Assembly (NCBI RefSeq): GCF_001424405.1
Contig: NZ_LMPS01000001.1
Coordinates: 493,999 to 557,998, forward strand
DNA from: Dyadobacter sp. Leaf189
GTDB taxonomy: Bacteria > Bacteroidota > Bacteroidia > Cytophagales > Spirosomataceae
Direction: 5' to 3'
Length of the DNA: 64,000 nt
The position numbers and the translations under genes are program-made. Position 1 is the stretch's first letter. Every line of letters starts with the position of its first letter. Below are positions 54,317-61,819 of the stretch, piece after piece. The notes below the pieces were generated by a model. That model had not been told where the DNA came from, searched no databases, and worked only from the letters and a program-made list of their open reading frames with translations.

Positions 54317-54324
54317 TACCTTTG
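54317..54324 (+). promoter_or_regulatory. -7 promoter box for the hydroxyproline operon
   Basis: TACCTTTG matches TAnnTTTG and lies 41 bp before the first ATG of the operon. No -33 TTG at 19-21 bp. Confidence 0.55.
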
Positions 54325-54365
54325 AATTAAATTCATTATTCGAATTTTCAACATCACTTATTGAT

Positions 54366-55304
54366 ATGAACAAAGAATCCTGGTATGGCATTTTTCCTGC
54401 GTTGTTAACTCCATTCAAAGCAGATGACACAATTGATTTTGACCTGTTCGGCAAAAATCTTGAAGCCCAGATAGAAGCAGGCATCAGCGGCGCTATCGTG
54501 GCCGGGTCGCTGGGCGAGGCCAGTACCCTCACCAGAGCTGAGAAAATGGAGCTGGTTAAATATGCCAAAAATGTGGTTCCTGCAAACATGCCGATCGTGC
54601 TGTGTATCGCCGAACAATCGACAGCAGAGGCGGTGAGCATTGCCAGGGAAGCTGAGACTATCGGTGCTGATGGTTTGATGGTGCTTCCTCCAATGCGCTA
54701 CAAAGCAGATGACGAAGAAACCGTAACTTACTTCAAAACCATCGCGCAGAGCACTGCCTTGCCTTTGATGATCTACAACAACCCGGTCGATTACAAGATC
54801 GAGGTAACACTTGAAATGTTTGAGGAACTGGCGAAAGAGCCGAATGTCGTAGCGATTAAGGAATCTACCCGCGATGTAAGCAATGTAACGCGCCTGTTTA
54901 ACCGCTTCGGAGATCGTTTCCGTATTTTCTGCGGCGTTGATACCCTGATCATGGAAGAAGTGATGCTGGGTGCTGACGGTGTTGTAGGCGGTTTGGTAGA
55001 TGCATTCCCGAAAGAAACTGTTGCTATTTTTAACCTCGTAAAAGCAGGTTACTATAAAGAAGCATTGGCTGTTTACCGCTGGTACCTGCCGCTTCTGGAA
55101 CTCGATATTCACCCTAAATTGGTTCAGAACATCAAGCTGGCCGCGGAAAGAGCCGGAATCGGTTCAGCGTATGTACGTGCGCCCCGAATGGTACTCAAAG
55201 GTGAGGAAAGAGAAAGGGTACTGGCTATTATCGATAAAGCCATTGAAACACAACCAGTGCTGCCCGATTACCTTAACCTGACGGCGGATACTGCTCTGGC
55301 ATAG
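54366..55304 (+). CDS. DapA-family aldolase/deaminase, probable pyrroline-4-hydroxy-2-carboxylate deaminase
   Basis: A 312-residue beta/alpha barrel of the DHDPS/NAL superfamily. The Schiff-base Lys165 is in VVAIKES, the catalytic Tyr137 in LMIYNNP, and GSLGEASTLT replaces the usual GTTGE motif. Superfamily members include the enzyme converting 1-pyrroline-4-hydroxy-2-carboxylate to 2-oxoglutarate semialdehyde. That step is assigned from the three following genes (semialdehyde dehydrogenase, hydroxyproline epimerase, D-amino-acid oxidase). By sequence alone it could act on another 2-keto acid. Confidence 0.85.
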   Translation: MNKESWYGIFPALLTPFKADDTIDFDLFGKNLEAQIEAGISGAIVAGSLGEASTLTRAEKMELVKYAKNVVPANMPIVLCIAEQSTAEAVSIAREAETIGADGLMVLPPMRYKADDEETVTYFKTIAQSTALPLMIYNNPVDYKIEVTLEMFEELAKEPNVVAIKESTRDVSNVTRLFNRFGDRFRIFCGVDTLIMEEVMLGADGVVGGLVDAFPKETVAIFNLVKAGYYKEALAVYRWYLPLLELDIHPKLVQNIKLAAERAGIGSAYVRAPRMVLKGEERERVLAIIDKAIETQPVLPDYLNLTADTALA

Positions 55305-55314
55305 TCACGGATTA

Positions 55315-55555
55315 GCTGTTACCGATATTTTGCCCCGATGGGGCAGGTGCGAGTATGCATAGTTGCTGTTACCGATATTTTGCCCCGATGGGGCAGGCGC
55401 GAGTATGCATAGTTGCGGTTACCGATGTTTTGCCCCGATGGGGCAGGTGCGAGTATGCAGAGCAGCTGTTACCGATATGTTGCCCCGATGGGGCAGGTGG
55501 AAGTATGCATAGTTGTGGTGCCGATATTTTGCCCCGATGGGGCTTGATGTCAGGT
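55315..55555 (+). repeat. Five tandem 50-bp units with a GCCCC-GAT-GGGGC hairpin
   Basis: Cores GCCCCGATGGGGC start at 55332, 55382, 55432, 55482 and 55531, spaced 50, 50, 50 and 49 bp. Each is preceded by a head close to TGTTACCGATATTTT. The tail (GGTGCGAGTATGCATAG-like) is also shared. Single-base differences occur among units, so they are not an assembly copy of one unit. Confidence 0.95.
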
Positions 55556-55579
55556 TTAAGATTCCTTAAAACTAGCCCG

Positions 55580-55671
55580 CAAGCCAATCAGTCGCATAGC
55601 GACGTAATATCGGTAACAAGCAGGTGCAGCCGCAAGCGAACCAGTCGCCTAGTGACGAAACATCGGTGACA
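55580..55671 (-). repeat. Two inverted copies of the same repeat family with different stems
   Basis: On the minus strand the same head (TGTTACCGATATT; TGTCACCGATGTT) leads into 13-nt hairpins of identical 5-3-5 geometry but different bases: GTCGC-TAT-GCGAC (55591-55603) and GTCAC-TAG-GCGAC (55644-55656, one G-U). Both share an AGCC.GCAAGC tail. Stem pairing is kept while sequence changes. Confidence 0.88.
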
Positions 55672-55767
55672 AGGCTAGCAGAGGGGACTTTTCTAGATAA
55701 AATGTAGTTTTGGAAAATAAGGACTCCGCAGGAGCCGCCTTTTCAAGCCACATCAAAATATATCAAA

Positions 55768-57243
55768 ATGAACACATTCCAGAAAACGCTAGAAAACCTG
55801 TTGCAAATAACACAGCAAGCCTTCCTAGAAATACAAAAATATCCGATAGCCCGCCGCATTCAGCTAATGCGCACGATCGCCGACGAGATTGAAGCACTTG
55901 GCCCCGAGCTGATACAAACTGCCCGTGAAGAGTCGAATTTGCCGGAGGCGAGACTGACAGGCGAAAAAGCCAGGACGATCTTCCAGTGGAGAAGCTACGC
56001 AGAAGCGCTTGAAAAAGGGTACAGCCTGGACGCAAGCATTGATACTGCCAATCCGGACAGAACTCCGCCCAAGCCTGACATCCGTAAAACCAATGTAGCG
56101 CTCGGTCCGGTAGCTGTTTTCGGGGCAAGCAATTTCCCGTTTGCATTTTCAACGGCAGGTGGAGATACTGCCAGCGCGATCGCAGCCGGATGTCCGGTCG
56201 TGGTAAAAGCGCATCCCGGGCATCCGAAAACGTCGCAAATGATGGCTGACGCGATATCGCGGGCAGTTGAAAAGAGTGGTTTTCCTGCCGGTACGTTTTC
56301 TCATATCTTTTGCGAGACCAATGAGGAGGCGCAGGCATTGGTAACACACCCGGTGATCAAAGCAGTTGGATTTACAGGTTCAAACCGCGGCGGTCTGGCG
56401 TTGGTGGAAGCAGCAAGCAAGCGTGCGGAGCCCATTCCTGTGTTTGCCGAAATGGGAAGTATCAATCCTGTTTTTCTGTTTTCGGGAAAATTGCAGACAG
56501 CAGCGGCAGAACTGGCGAAGCAATATGCAGGCTCATTAACACTAGGTGTTGGTCAGTTTTGTACCAATCCCGGTCTGGTAATCGCTGAGCAGGGCGCTGG
56601 TTTAGATCAGTTTGTAGAGAGTTTGAATGAAGAAATATTGAAAGCCCTGCCTGCTCCGATGCTCAATGCGGGCATTGCGAAGGGTTATACAAGCAACCGT
56701 GAAAAGGTAACCGGGCTGAATGGTGTGCAGATCCTGTCTGCTGCTACCGCCGAAGCCGAAGAAGGTTACGGAGCAGCGACAGTCGCTACCGTTTCCGGTG
56801 TAGACTTCCTGATCAATGACGAGCTGCAAACCGAAGTTTTTGGTCCGTTCGCATTGATCGTTCAATGCAAAGACGCGAGTGAAGTACTGGCAGTAGCCGA
56901 AAAGTTGCACGGTCAGCTTACCGCTACCTTACTCGCGACAAATGAAGATCTGGCACAAAATCCTGAACTGATCAGTGTGATCCGGAATAAGTGCGGAAGG
57001 ATCATTTTCAACAATTTCCCAACCGGCGTGGAAGTATGCAAATCCATGCACCACGGCGGCCCGTTCCCATCTTCAAGCATCAGCCAGTTCACGTCCGTTG
57101 GTCCGGATTCGATCAAACGTTTCACAAAACCATTGAGCTACCAGAACTGGCCCGACGAACTGTTGCCCGAAGAATTGCAAAACGCTAATCCCCTGGGAAT
57201 ATGGCGGACGGTGAATAATGAGGTGACGAGGGAGGCGGTTTAA
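55768..57243 (+). CDS. 2-Oxoglutarate semialdehyde dehydrogenase (NADP-type aldehyde dehydrogenase)
   Basis: A 491-residue aldehyde dehydrogenase. The catalytic Cys265 is in GVGQFCTNPGL and the general base Glu228 in FAEMGSINPVF, with NAD(P)-binding GFTGSNRGG near 201. The E-M-G-S and G-Q-F-C-T-N-P variants are those of the 2-oxoglutarate semialdehyde dehydrogenase group in hydroxyproline and sugar-acid catabolism. It makes 2-oxoglutarate, the final step of the pathway encoded here. It stands 463 bp after the DapA-family gene because of the repeat array. Confidence 0.9.
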   Translation: MNTFQKTLENLLQITQQAFLEIQKYPIARRIQLMRTIADEIEALGPELIQTAREESNLPEARLTGEKARTIFQWRSYAEALEKGYSLDASIDTANPDRTPPKPDIRKTNVALGPVAVFGASNFPFAFSTAGGDTASAIAAGCPVVVKAHPGHPKTSQMMADAISRAVEKSGFPAGTFSHIFCETNEEAQALVTHPVIKAVGFTGSNRGGLALVEAASKRAEPIPVFAEMGSINPVFLFSGKLQTAAAELAKQYAGSLTLGVGQFCTNPGLVIAEQGAGLDQFVESLNEEILKALPAPMLNAGIAKGYTSNREKVTGLNGVQILSAATAEAEEGYGAATVATVSGVDFLINDELQTEVFGPFALIVQCKDASEVLAVAEKLHGQLTATLLATNEDLAQNPELISVIRNKCGRIIFNNFPTGVEVCKSMHHGGPFPSSSISQFTSVGPDSIKRFTKPLSYQNWPDELLPEELQNANPLGIWRTVNNEVTREAV

Positions 57244-57245
57244 AT

Positions 57246-57359
57246 ACTTCGGCTGTCGGCTTTCGGCTGTCAGCTTTTAGGTACCTCGGCTATTAAGCGG
57301 GGTATCTAGTTTTATTAAAATTAAAAAAAGGCCGAAAGCCGACAGCCGAAAGCCGAAGT
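57246..57359. repeat. Inverted CTGTCGG/GCCGAAAG repeat between dehydrogenase and epimerase genes
   Basis: The left arm (57246-57278, starts ACTTCGGCTGTCGGC) and right arm (57323-57359, ends GCCGAAAGCCGAAGT) are near-complementary over more than 20 bp. They are built from 7-bp units CGGCTGT/CGGCTTT. The loop is A/T-rich. Same family as the outer arms at 30.7 kb. Confidence 0.88.
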
Positions 57360-57369
57360 AATCATAACA

Positions 57370-58371
57370 ATGCGCAAAACTTTTTTTTGTATCGACGCTC
57401 ATACCTGCGGCAACCCGGTTCGCGTAGTCGCTGGCGGCGGTCCTTTGCTGAATGGGAATAGTATGATGGAGCGCAGGCTTCATTTTCTGAAAGAATTTGA
57501 CTGGATCCGTAAAGGGCTGATGTTTGAGCCGCGCGGTCACGATATGATGAGTGGGAGCATTCTGTACCCGCCTGTTGATCCTGCCAATGACATTGGCGTG
57601 TTGTATATTGAGACGAGCGGCTGTCTGCCTATGTGCGGCCACGGCACGATTGGTACAGTAACTATTGCCATTCAGGAAGGATTGGTAACGCCCAAAGTAC
57701 CGGGAAAGCTGCGGCTGGAAACACCTGCCGGATTGGTGTTGGTGGAATATAAGCAGGAAGGCAAAAGAGTAACTTCTGTCAAGCTGGTTAATATCAAGTC
57801 TTTTCTGGCAGCCGAGAACCTCACAGTGGAATGCCCTGACCTGGGGACATTGACGGTTGACGTTTCTTACGGAGGTAACTTCTACGCGATCGTCGATCCG
57901 CAGGAGAATTTCAAAGGTTTGGAAGATTACACCGCCGATCAACTGATCAGCTGGTCACGCGTGCTACGCAAGCGCCTGAACGAACAATACACCTTTGTTC
58001 ACCCCGAAAATGAGCATATCAATGGACTGAGCCACATACTTTGGTCAGGCGCAGTGATCGATCCGACTTCGACAGCCAGAAATGCCGTTTTCTATGGAGA
58101 TAAAGCCATTGACCGCTCGCCGTGCGGAACAGGGACTTCTGCAAGAATGGCCCAGTGGCACGCAAAAGGCAAGCTCAAAAAAGGCGACAAATTCATCCAC
58201 GAAAGCATTATCGGTTCCAAATTCACCGGAACTGTGGAAGACGAAGTAACAATAGGCAACAAACCCGCGATCATACCAGGAATCGAAGGCTGGGCCGTAG
58301 TAACAGGCTACAACAACATTTTCATCGACGACGAAGAAGATCCGTACGCGTATGGGTTTCAGGTTATTTGA
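57370..58371 (+). CDS. 4-Hydroxyproline 2-epimerase (proline racemase family)
   Basis: A 333-residue cofactor-independent epimerase. Both catalytic cysteines are present: Cys89 in PMCGHGTIG and Cys252 in SPCGTGTS. This two-Cys form distinguishes epimerases from the Ser/Thr-Cys dehydratases of the same fold. It converts trans-4-hydroxy-L-proline to cis-4-hydroxy-D-proline, the substrate of the FAD enzyme encoded next. No signal peptide, so it acts in the cytosol after uptake. Confidence 0.94.
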   Translation: MRKTFFCIDAHTCGNPVRVVAGGGPLLNGNSMMERRLHFLKEFDWIRKGLMFEPRGHDMMSGSILYPPVDPANDIGVLYIETSGCLPMCGHGTIGTVTIAIQEGLVTPKVPGKLRLETPAGLVLVEYKQEGKRVTSVKLVNIKSFLAAENLTVECPDLGTLTVDVSYGGNFYAIVDPQENFKGLEDYTADQLISWSRVLRKRLNEQYTFVHPENEHINGLSHILWSGAVIDPTSTARNAVFYGDKAIDRSPCGTGTSARMAQWHAKGKLKKGDKFIHESIIGSKFTGTVEDEVTIGNKPAIIPGIEGWAVVTGYNNIFIDDEEDPYAYGFQVI

Positions 58372-58387
58372 TGAAGCTGTTGGTTTT

Positions 58388-58428
58388 ACTTCGGCAGTCG
58401 GCAGTCGGCAGTCGGCAGTCAGCTTTTT
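58388..58428 (+). repeat. Heptad repeat (CGGCAGT)x4 before the oxidase gene
   Basis: Four perfect CGGCAGT units in tandem, then CAGC and a T run (58424-58428). It is oriented opposite to the matching heptads at 58503-58534 inside the next gene, so together they can form a stem, with about one mismatch per heptad, around the start codon. Confidence 0.88.
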
Positions 58429-58453
58429 GATTTAGCATAACAATAAAGACACC

Positions 58454-59785
58454 ATGTCAACTTCCTCAACACAAACCATCAATCCGACAAGCACCCACGA
58501 AAGGCCGACAGCTGACAGCCGACAGCCGACAGCCAAAAAAGGCACCACGCTAATCATCGGCGGAGGCATTATGGGGCTGGCTTCGGCTTATTATTTACAG
58601 AAAAGTGGCTGGAATGTGACTTTGCTCGATAAAGGGGATCTAAGCGACAACTGCTCACATGGAAATGCGGGTATGATCGTGCCGAGCCACTTTATTCCGC
58701 TTGCTGCACCCGGAATGGTTTCAAAAGGCATTAAATGGATGTTTGATAGCCGCAGCCCTTTTTATGTAAAACCTTCCCTGGATTTCTCTCTGATTTCATG
58801 GGGATTGAAATTTATGAAAAGCGCAACTCCCGCTAATGTAGAGCGGGCCGCGCCATACCTGCGCGATTACCATTTGCTCAGTAAGCAATTGTATGAAGAG
58901 CTCGCGAAAGAAGAAGGATTTGATTTCGGTCTTGAGGAAAAAGGTATATTAATGCTTTACAAAACCGAGAAAGCAGGTGAAGAAGAAATCCACGTGGGGA
59001 AAGATGCCCAAAAGCTTGGACTGGACGTGGAAATGCTTTCCAGAGAGCAGGTGCAAGCGATTGAGCCCGGCTTGAAGCTTGATGTAGCAGGTGCGGTGCA
59101 TTACCATTGCGATGCGCATTTGTATCCGACTGCATTGTTTAATCAGCTTCTGAAATTTATCAAAGCAAAAGGTGCCAAAGTCGTGGCGAATGCAGAGGTA
59201 ACCGGCTATTCCATTCAAAATGGAGAAATAAAGGCCGTTGAAACTTCGCAGGGTAAATACGAAGGTGATATCGTGGTGATGACGGGCGGTACCTGGCTGC
59301 CGCAGCTTGCGAAGCTCGCCGGACTTTCTATTCCCGTTATGCCTGGCAAGGGATATTCATTCATGCAGCCCAATGCAGCGCATCCGATTGTACATCCGGC
59401 TTTGTTGATCGAAGCCCGCGTTGCGGTGACGCCCATGAACGGACAAGTTCGCTTTGGCGGTACAATGGAGCTCGCTGCCGTGAATGACAAGATCAATATG
59501 AACCGGGTGGAAGGGATCGTGAATGCAATTCCGAAATACTACCCCGAGTTGAATGTAGCTGTACCTGCCAAAGAGAAAATATGGTTCGGTTTCCGCCCCT
59601 GCTCGCCAGACGGACTGCCTTACCTGGGATATAGCAAGAAACTGAAAAACCTGATCGTAGCAGGCGGCCACGGTATGATGGGGATCAGCCTCGGCCCGGC
59701 AACCGGCAAAGTAGTAGCAGAGCTGGCAGATAGAAGTGCTACTTCTGTAAGTACGGCGTTATACGATCCTGAGCGGTATAATTAA
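58454..59785 (+). CDS. FAD-dependent D-amino-acid oxidoreductase (probable D-hydroxyproline dehydrogenase)
   Basis: A 443-residue DadA-type flavoprotein. The FAD motif IIGGGIMGLASAYY starts near residue 34, DNCSHGNAGMIVPSH follows, and FRPCSPDGLPYLGY with GHGMMGISLGPATG near the C-terminus completes the fold. It would oxidise cis-4-hydroxy-D-proline to 1-pyrroline-4-hydroxy-2-carboxylate, matching the flanking genes. Oddity: residues about 16-27 (HERPTADSRQPT) are encoded by the CCGACAG heptad repeat, placed between the ATG and the domain. No internal start exists before the FAD motif, so the repeat is probably translated. Confidence 0.9.
   Translation: MSTSSTQTINPTSTHERPTADSRQPTAKKGTTLIIGGGIMGLASAYYLQKSGWNVTLLDKGDLSDNCSHGNAGMIVPSHFIPLAAPGMVSKGIKWMFDSRSPFYVKPSLDFSLISWGLKFMKSATPANVERAAPYLRDYHLLSKQLYEELAKEEGFDFGLEEKGILMLYKTEKAGEEEIHVGKDAQKLGLDVEMLSREQVQAIEPGLKLDVAGAVHYHCDAHLYPTALFNQLLKFIKAKGAKVVANAEVTGYSIQNGEIKAVETSQGKYEGDIVVMTGGTWLPQLAKLAGLSIPVMPGKGYSFMQPNAAHPIVHPALLIEARVAVTPMNGQVRFGGTMELAAVNDKINMNRVEGIVNAIPKYYPELNVAVPAKEKIWFGFRPCSPDGLPYLGYSKKLKNLIVAGGHGMMGISLGPATGKVVAELADRSATSVSTALYDPERYN
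58500..58535 (-). repeat. Heptad repeat inside the oxidase coding region
   Basis: Plus strand GCCGACAG-type heptads, with CCGACAG-like units (one as CTGACAG) at 7-bp steps. The family is otherwise intergenic (30.7, 57.2 and 58.4 kb); here it is read in frame. Confidence 0.85.
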
Positions 59786-59799
59786 GCGTTGTGCATGTT

Positions 59800-59896
59800 G
59801 CTTCGACCGCAGCGGCGGCCGCTGCGCTCAGCATGACAAAGCATACTTAGTTTGCTATATGACTTTGTCACCCTGAGCGGAGTCGAAGGGAGGGCA
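59800..59896. repeat. GTCACCCTGAGCG-type repeat pair after the oxidase gene
   Basis: Left, minus orientation, long form: TTCGACCGC...CGCTCA with a 14-bp GC-rich insert (59802-59830), then GCATGACAAAG. Right, plus orientation, short form: CTTTGTCACCCTGAGCGGAG then TCGAAGG (59862-59888). The insert in the long form has the same length, 29 bp from TTCGACC to CGCTCA, as in the element at 30.8 kb. The element sits between the oxidase and DUF885 genes. Confidence 0.88.
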
Positions 59897-59991
59897 CAAT
59901 GCGACTCGTACGTAGAACACCCAGTCGAGGCAAAAGGCACCACGCAACAATTATAGCCTATATAATTCCTAACCTTTAATATGTCACGCCC

Positions 59992-61770
59992 GTGGGAAAA
60001 CTTTCCTATTACCTTCTTTTTGCGATAGTATTGACGGGCATTGCCAGCAATTCCTCAGCCCAAAAGTCAAAATTCAACCTTTACGAGCAAACCAGCGAGA
60101 CGGCCGGGCTGGTGATGCAGTATGATGCGGATATTCAGGCGGTGCGTTCTTTTTACTCTCCTATGCTCGTTCGCGGTCGCGGGTTTGCGGCCCCTTCCTA
60201 TGTATTGAACTCGCCCGAGCAGCGGAAAAGACTGACCGAAGTAGATAAGGATTATCTGGCCAGGCTTTCCAAGGTGGATTTTGATGCAATGAGCATTTAC
60301 GGCAAGGTGGATTATATTTTGTTAAAAAGAAATATCGATGACCATCTGTTCAGCCTTGCGCAGGAAGAGAAGGAATACAGCCTCATTACGAAGTACATTC
60401 CCTTTGCAGACAAAATTTATGCATTGGAAAAACAGCGCAGGCGCGGGGCTACCGTAGAAGGACAGAAAGTAGCAGCCGAGCTTAATTCAGTTTTGAAAGA
60501 GGTAAATGCCGCTTCCGAATCCCTGAAAAAGGTTGACAATATCGATATGCCCCTCGCTACCCGCGCAGAAGACGCGATCAAGGGAATGGAGGAGCGGTTG
60601 AAAGGGGTTTATGACTTTTACAATGGTTATGACCCGATGTTTACCTGGTGGGTGCCGAAGCCTTACCAGGCTCTGGACAGTGCATTGACAGTTTATGCCA
60701 AATCGATCAAAAGCAAAGGCAAGCTCAATACCACGCAAAAAGAAGATAAAAGCGGCATTAAAGGAGTACCGATAGGTCGCGACGAGCTGATCAGGCAACT
60801 GGGTGTTGAGATGATCAGCTACACGCCGGAGGAGCTGATTGAGCTGGCTAACAAGGAATTTGCATGGTGCGACAAAGAATTGCTGAAAGCTTCGCAGGAA
60901 ATGGGCTTTGGAAACGAGTGGCAAAAGGCACAGGAAAAGGTAAAAAACAGCTTTGTGCCGGAAGGCGAGCAGCCCGCATTGATCATGAAGCTCTACAACG
61001 ATGCGAAGGAATTTATCACCAAAAACAACCTGTATCAATACCCGGAGATCGCTGATGAAACCTGGGGAATGCAGATGATGACACCAGAGCGCCAGCTGAT
61101 CAATCCGTTCTTTCTCGGCGGCCGCGACATTATCATTTCCTATCCTACCAATACCATGAACCACGAGGACAAGCTCATGAGTATGCGCGGTAACAATCCT
61201 TATTTTTCACGCTCCACGGTTCACCACGAGCTGGTACCCGGTCACCACTTGCAGTATTACATGCGGAGCCGGTACAAGTCTTACCGCCAGGAATTCGGCA
61301 CGCCGTTCTGGACGGAAGGCTGGGCTTTGTACTGGGAGCTGTTGCTGTATGACAAAGGTTTTGCCAAAACACCGGAAGAACGCATCGGGATGCTGTTCTG
61401 GCGAATGCACCGCTGCGCGCGCATTATCTTCTCGCTGAATTATCATCTCGGTAAATGGACACCGCAGGAATGCATCGATTTTCTGGTCGACAGGGTAGGG
61501 CACGAGCGGGCGAATGCGGAAGGCGAAGTGCGTCGCTCGTTTCAGGGTAATTACAGTCCATTGTACCAGATCGCCTATCTCATCGGCGGGTTGCAGATTT
61601 TCAGTCTTAAAAAGGAATTGGTAGACAGTGGTAGAATGACCTTCCAACAATTTCATGACGCTGTGATGAAGGAGAATAATATGCCGATCGAAATGCTCCG
61701 CGCGACGCTGACAAACCAGGCATTAAAGCGCGAATTCAAAACCCAATGGAAGTTTTATAGTTTCAAATAA
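59992..61770 (+). CDS. DUF885 family secreted protein, putative zinc peptidase
   Basis: 592 residues starting at GTG 59992. Signal peptide follows directly (YYLLFAIVLTGIASNSSA). The family motif HHELVPGHHLQYYMRSRY at about 410 resembles a HExxH-like metal site and is followed by FWTEGWALYWE with a Glu. DUF885 proteins are long helical proteins thought to be peptidases; activity is rarely shown. It follows the hydroxyproline enzymes by about 200 bp with a repeat in the gap. A peptidase here would fit release of hydroxyproline from peptides. Confidence 0.85.
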   Translation: MGKLSYYLLFAIVLTGIASNSSAQKSKFNLYEQTSETAGLVMQYDADIQAVRSFYSPMLVRGRGFAAPSYVLNSPEQRKRLTEVDKDYLARLSKVDFDAMSIYGKVDYILLKRNIDDHLFSLAQEEKEYSLITKYIPFADKIYALEKQRRRGATVEGQKVAAELNSVLKEVNAASESLKKVDNIDMPLATRAEDAIKGMEERLKGVYDFYNGYDPMFTWWVPKPYQALDSALTVYAKSIKSKGKLNTTQKEDKSGIKGVPIGRDELIRQLGVEMISYTPEELIELANKEFAWCDKELLKASQEMGFGNEWQKAQEKVKNSFVPEGEQPALIMKLYNDAKEFITKNNLYQYPEIADETWGMQMMTPERQLINPFFLGGRDIIISYPTNTMNHEDKLMSMRGNNPYFSRSTVHHELVPGHHLQYYMRSRYKSYRQEFGTPFWTEGWALYWELLLYDKGFAKTPEERIGMLFWRMHRCARIIFSLNYHLGKWTPQECIDFLVDRVGHERANAEGEVRRSFQGNYSPLYQIAYLIGGLQIFSLKKELVDSGRMTFQQFHDAVMKENNMPIEMLRATLTNQALKREFKTQWKFYSFK

Positions 61771-61819
61771 TATCGTAGCTTACATTTTGTATAAACCGCC
61801 CTTTAAAACCTAACCCTGT

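Larger units (their letters stand above)
55305..55767. other. 463-bp repeat-filled gap inside the hydroxyproline operon
   Basis: The stretch carries the seven hairpin repeats (55315-55670) and a GGACTCC/GGAGCC stem at 55721-55736. No gene is supported: a 104-codon frame at 55355 is translated repeat. The length is unusual for a gap between genes of one pathway, and the hairpins may set different expression for the first gene and the rest. Confidence 0.8.

Noticed and set aside
54167..54640. 157-codon minus-strand frame across the DapA-family start
   Set aside because: It overlaps the promoter region and the first third of a well-supported gene, and has no recognisable domain.
55315..55555. 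CRISPR array
   Set aside because: Units are contiguous 50-bp direct repeats with no unique spacers, and no cas genes are present.
55355..55669. 104-codon frame in the hydroxyproline gap
   Set aside because: It is a translation of the 50-bp tandem hairpin repeats (recurring C-P-D-G-A and P-R-W-G patterns), with no domain or start signal.
57277..57942. 221-codon minus-strand frame over the epimerase gene
   Set aside because: The opposite strand encodes a complete two-Cys epimerase; this frame is its antisense shadow, rich in His and Gln.
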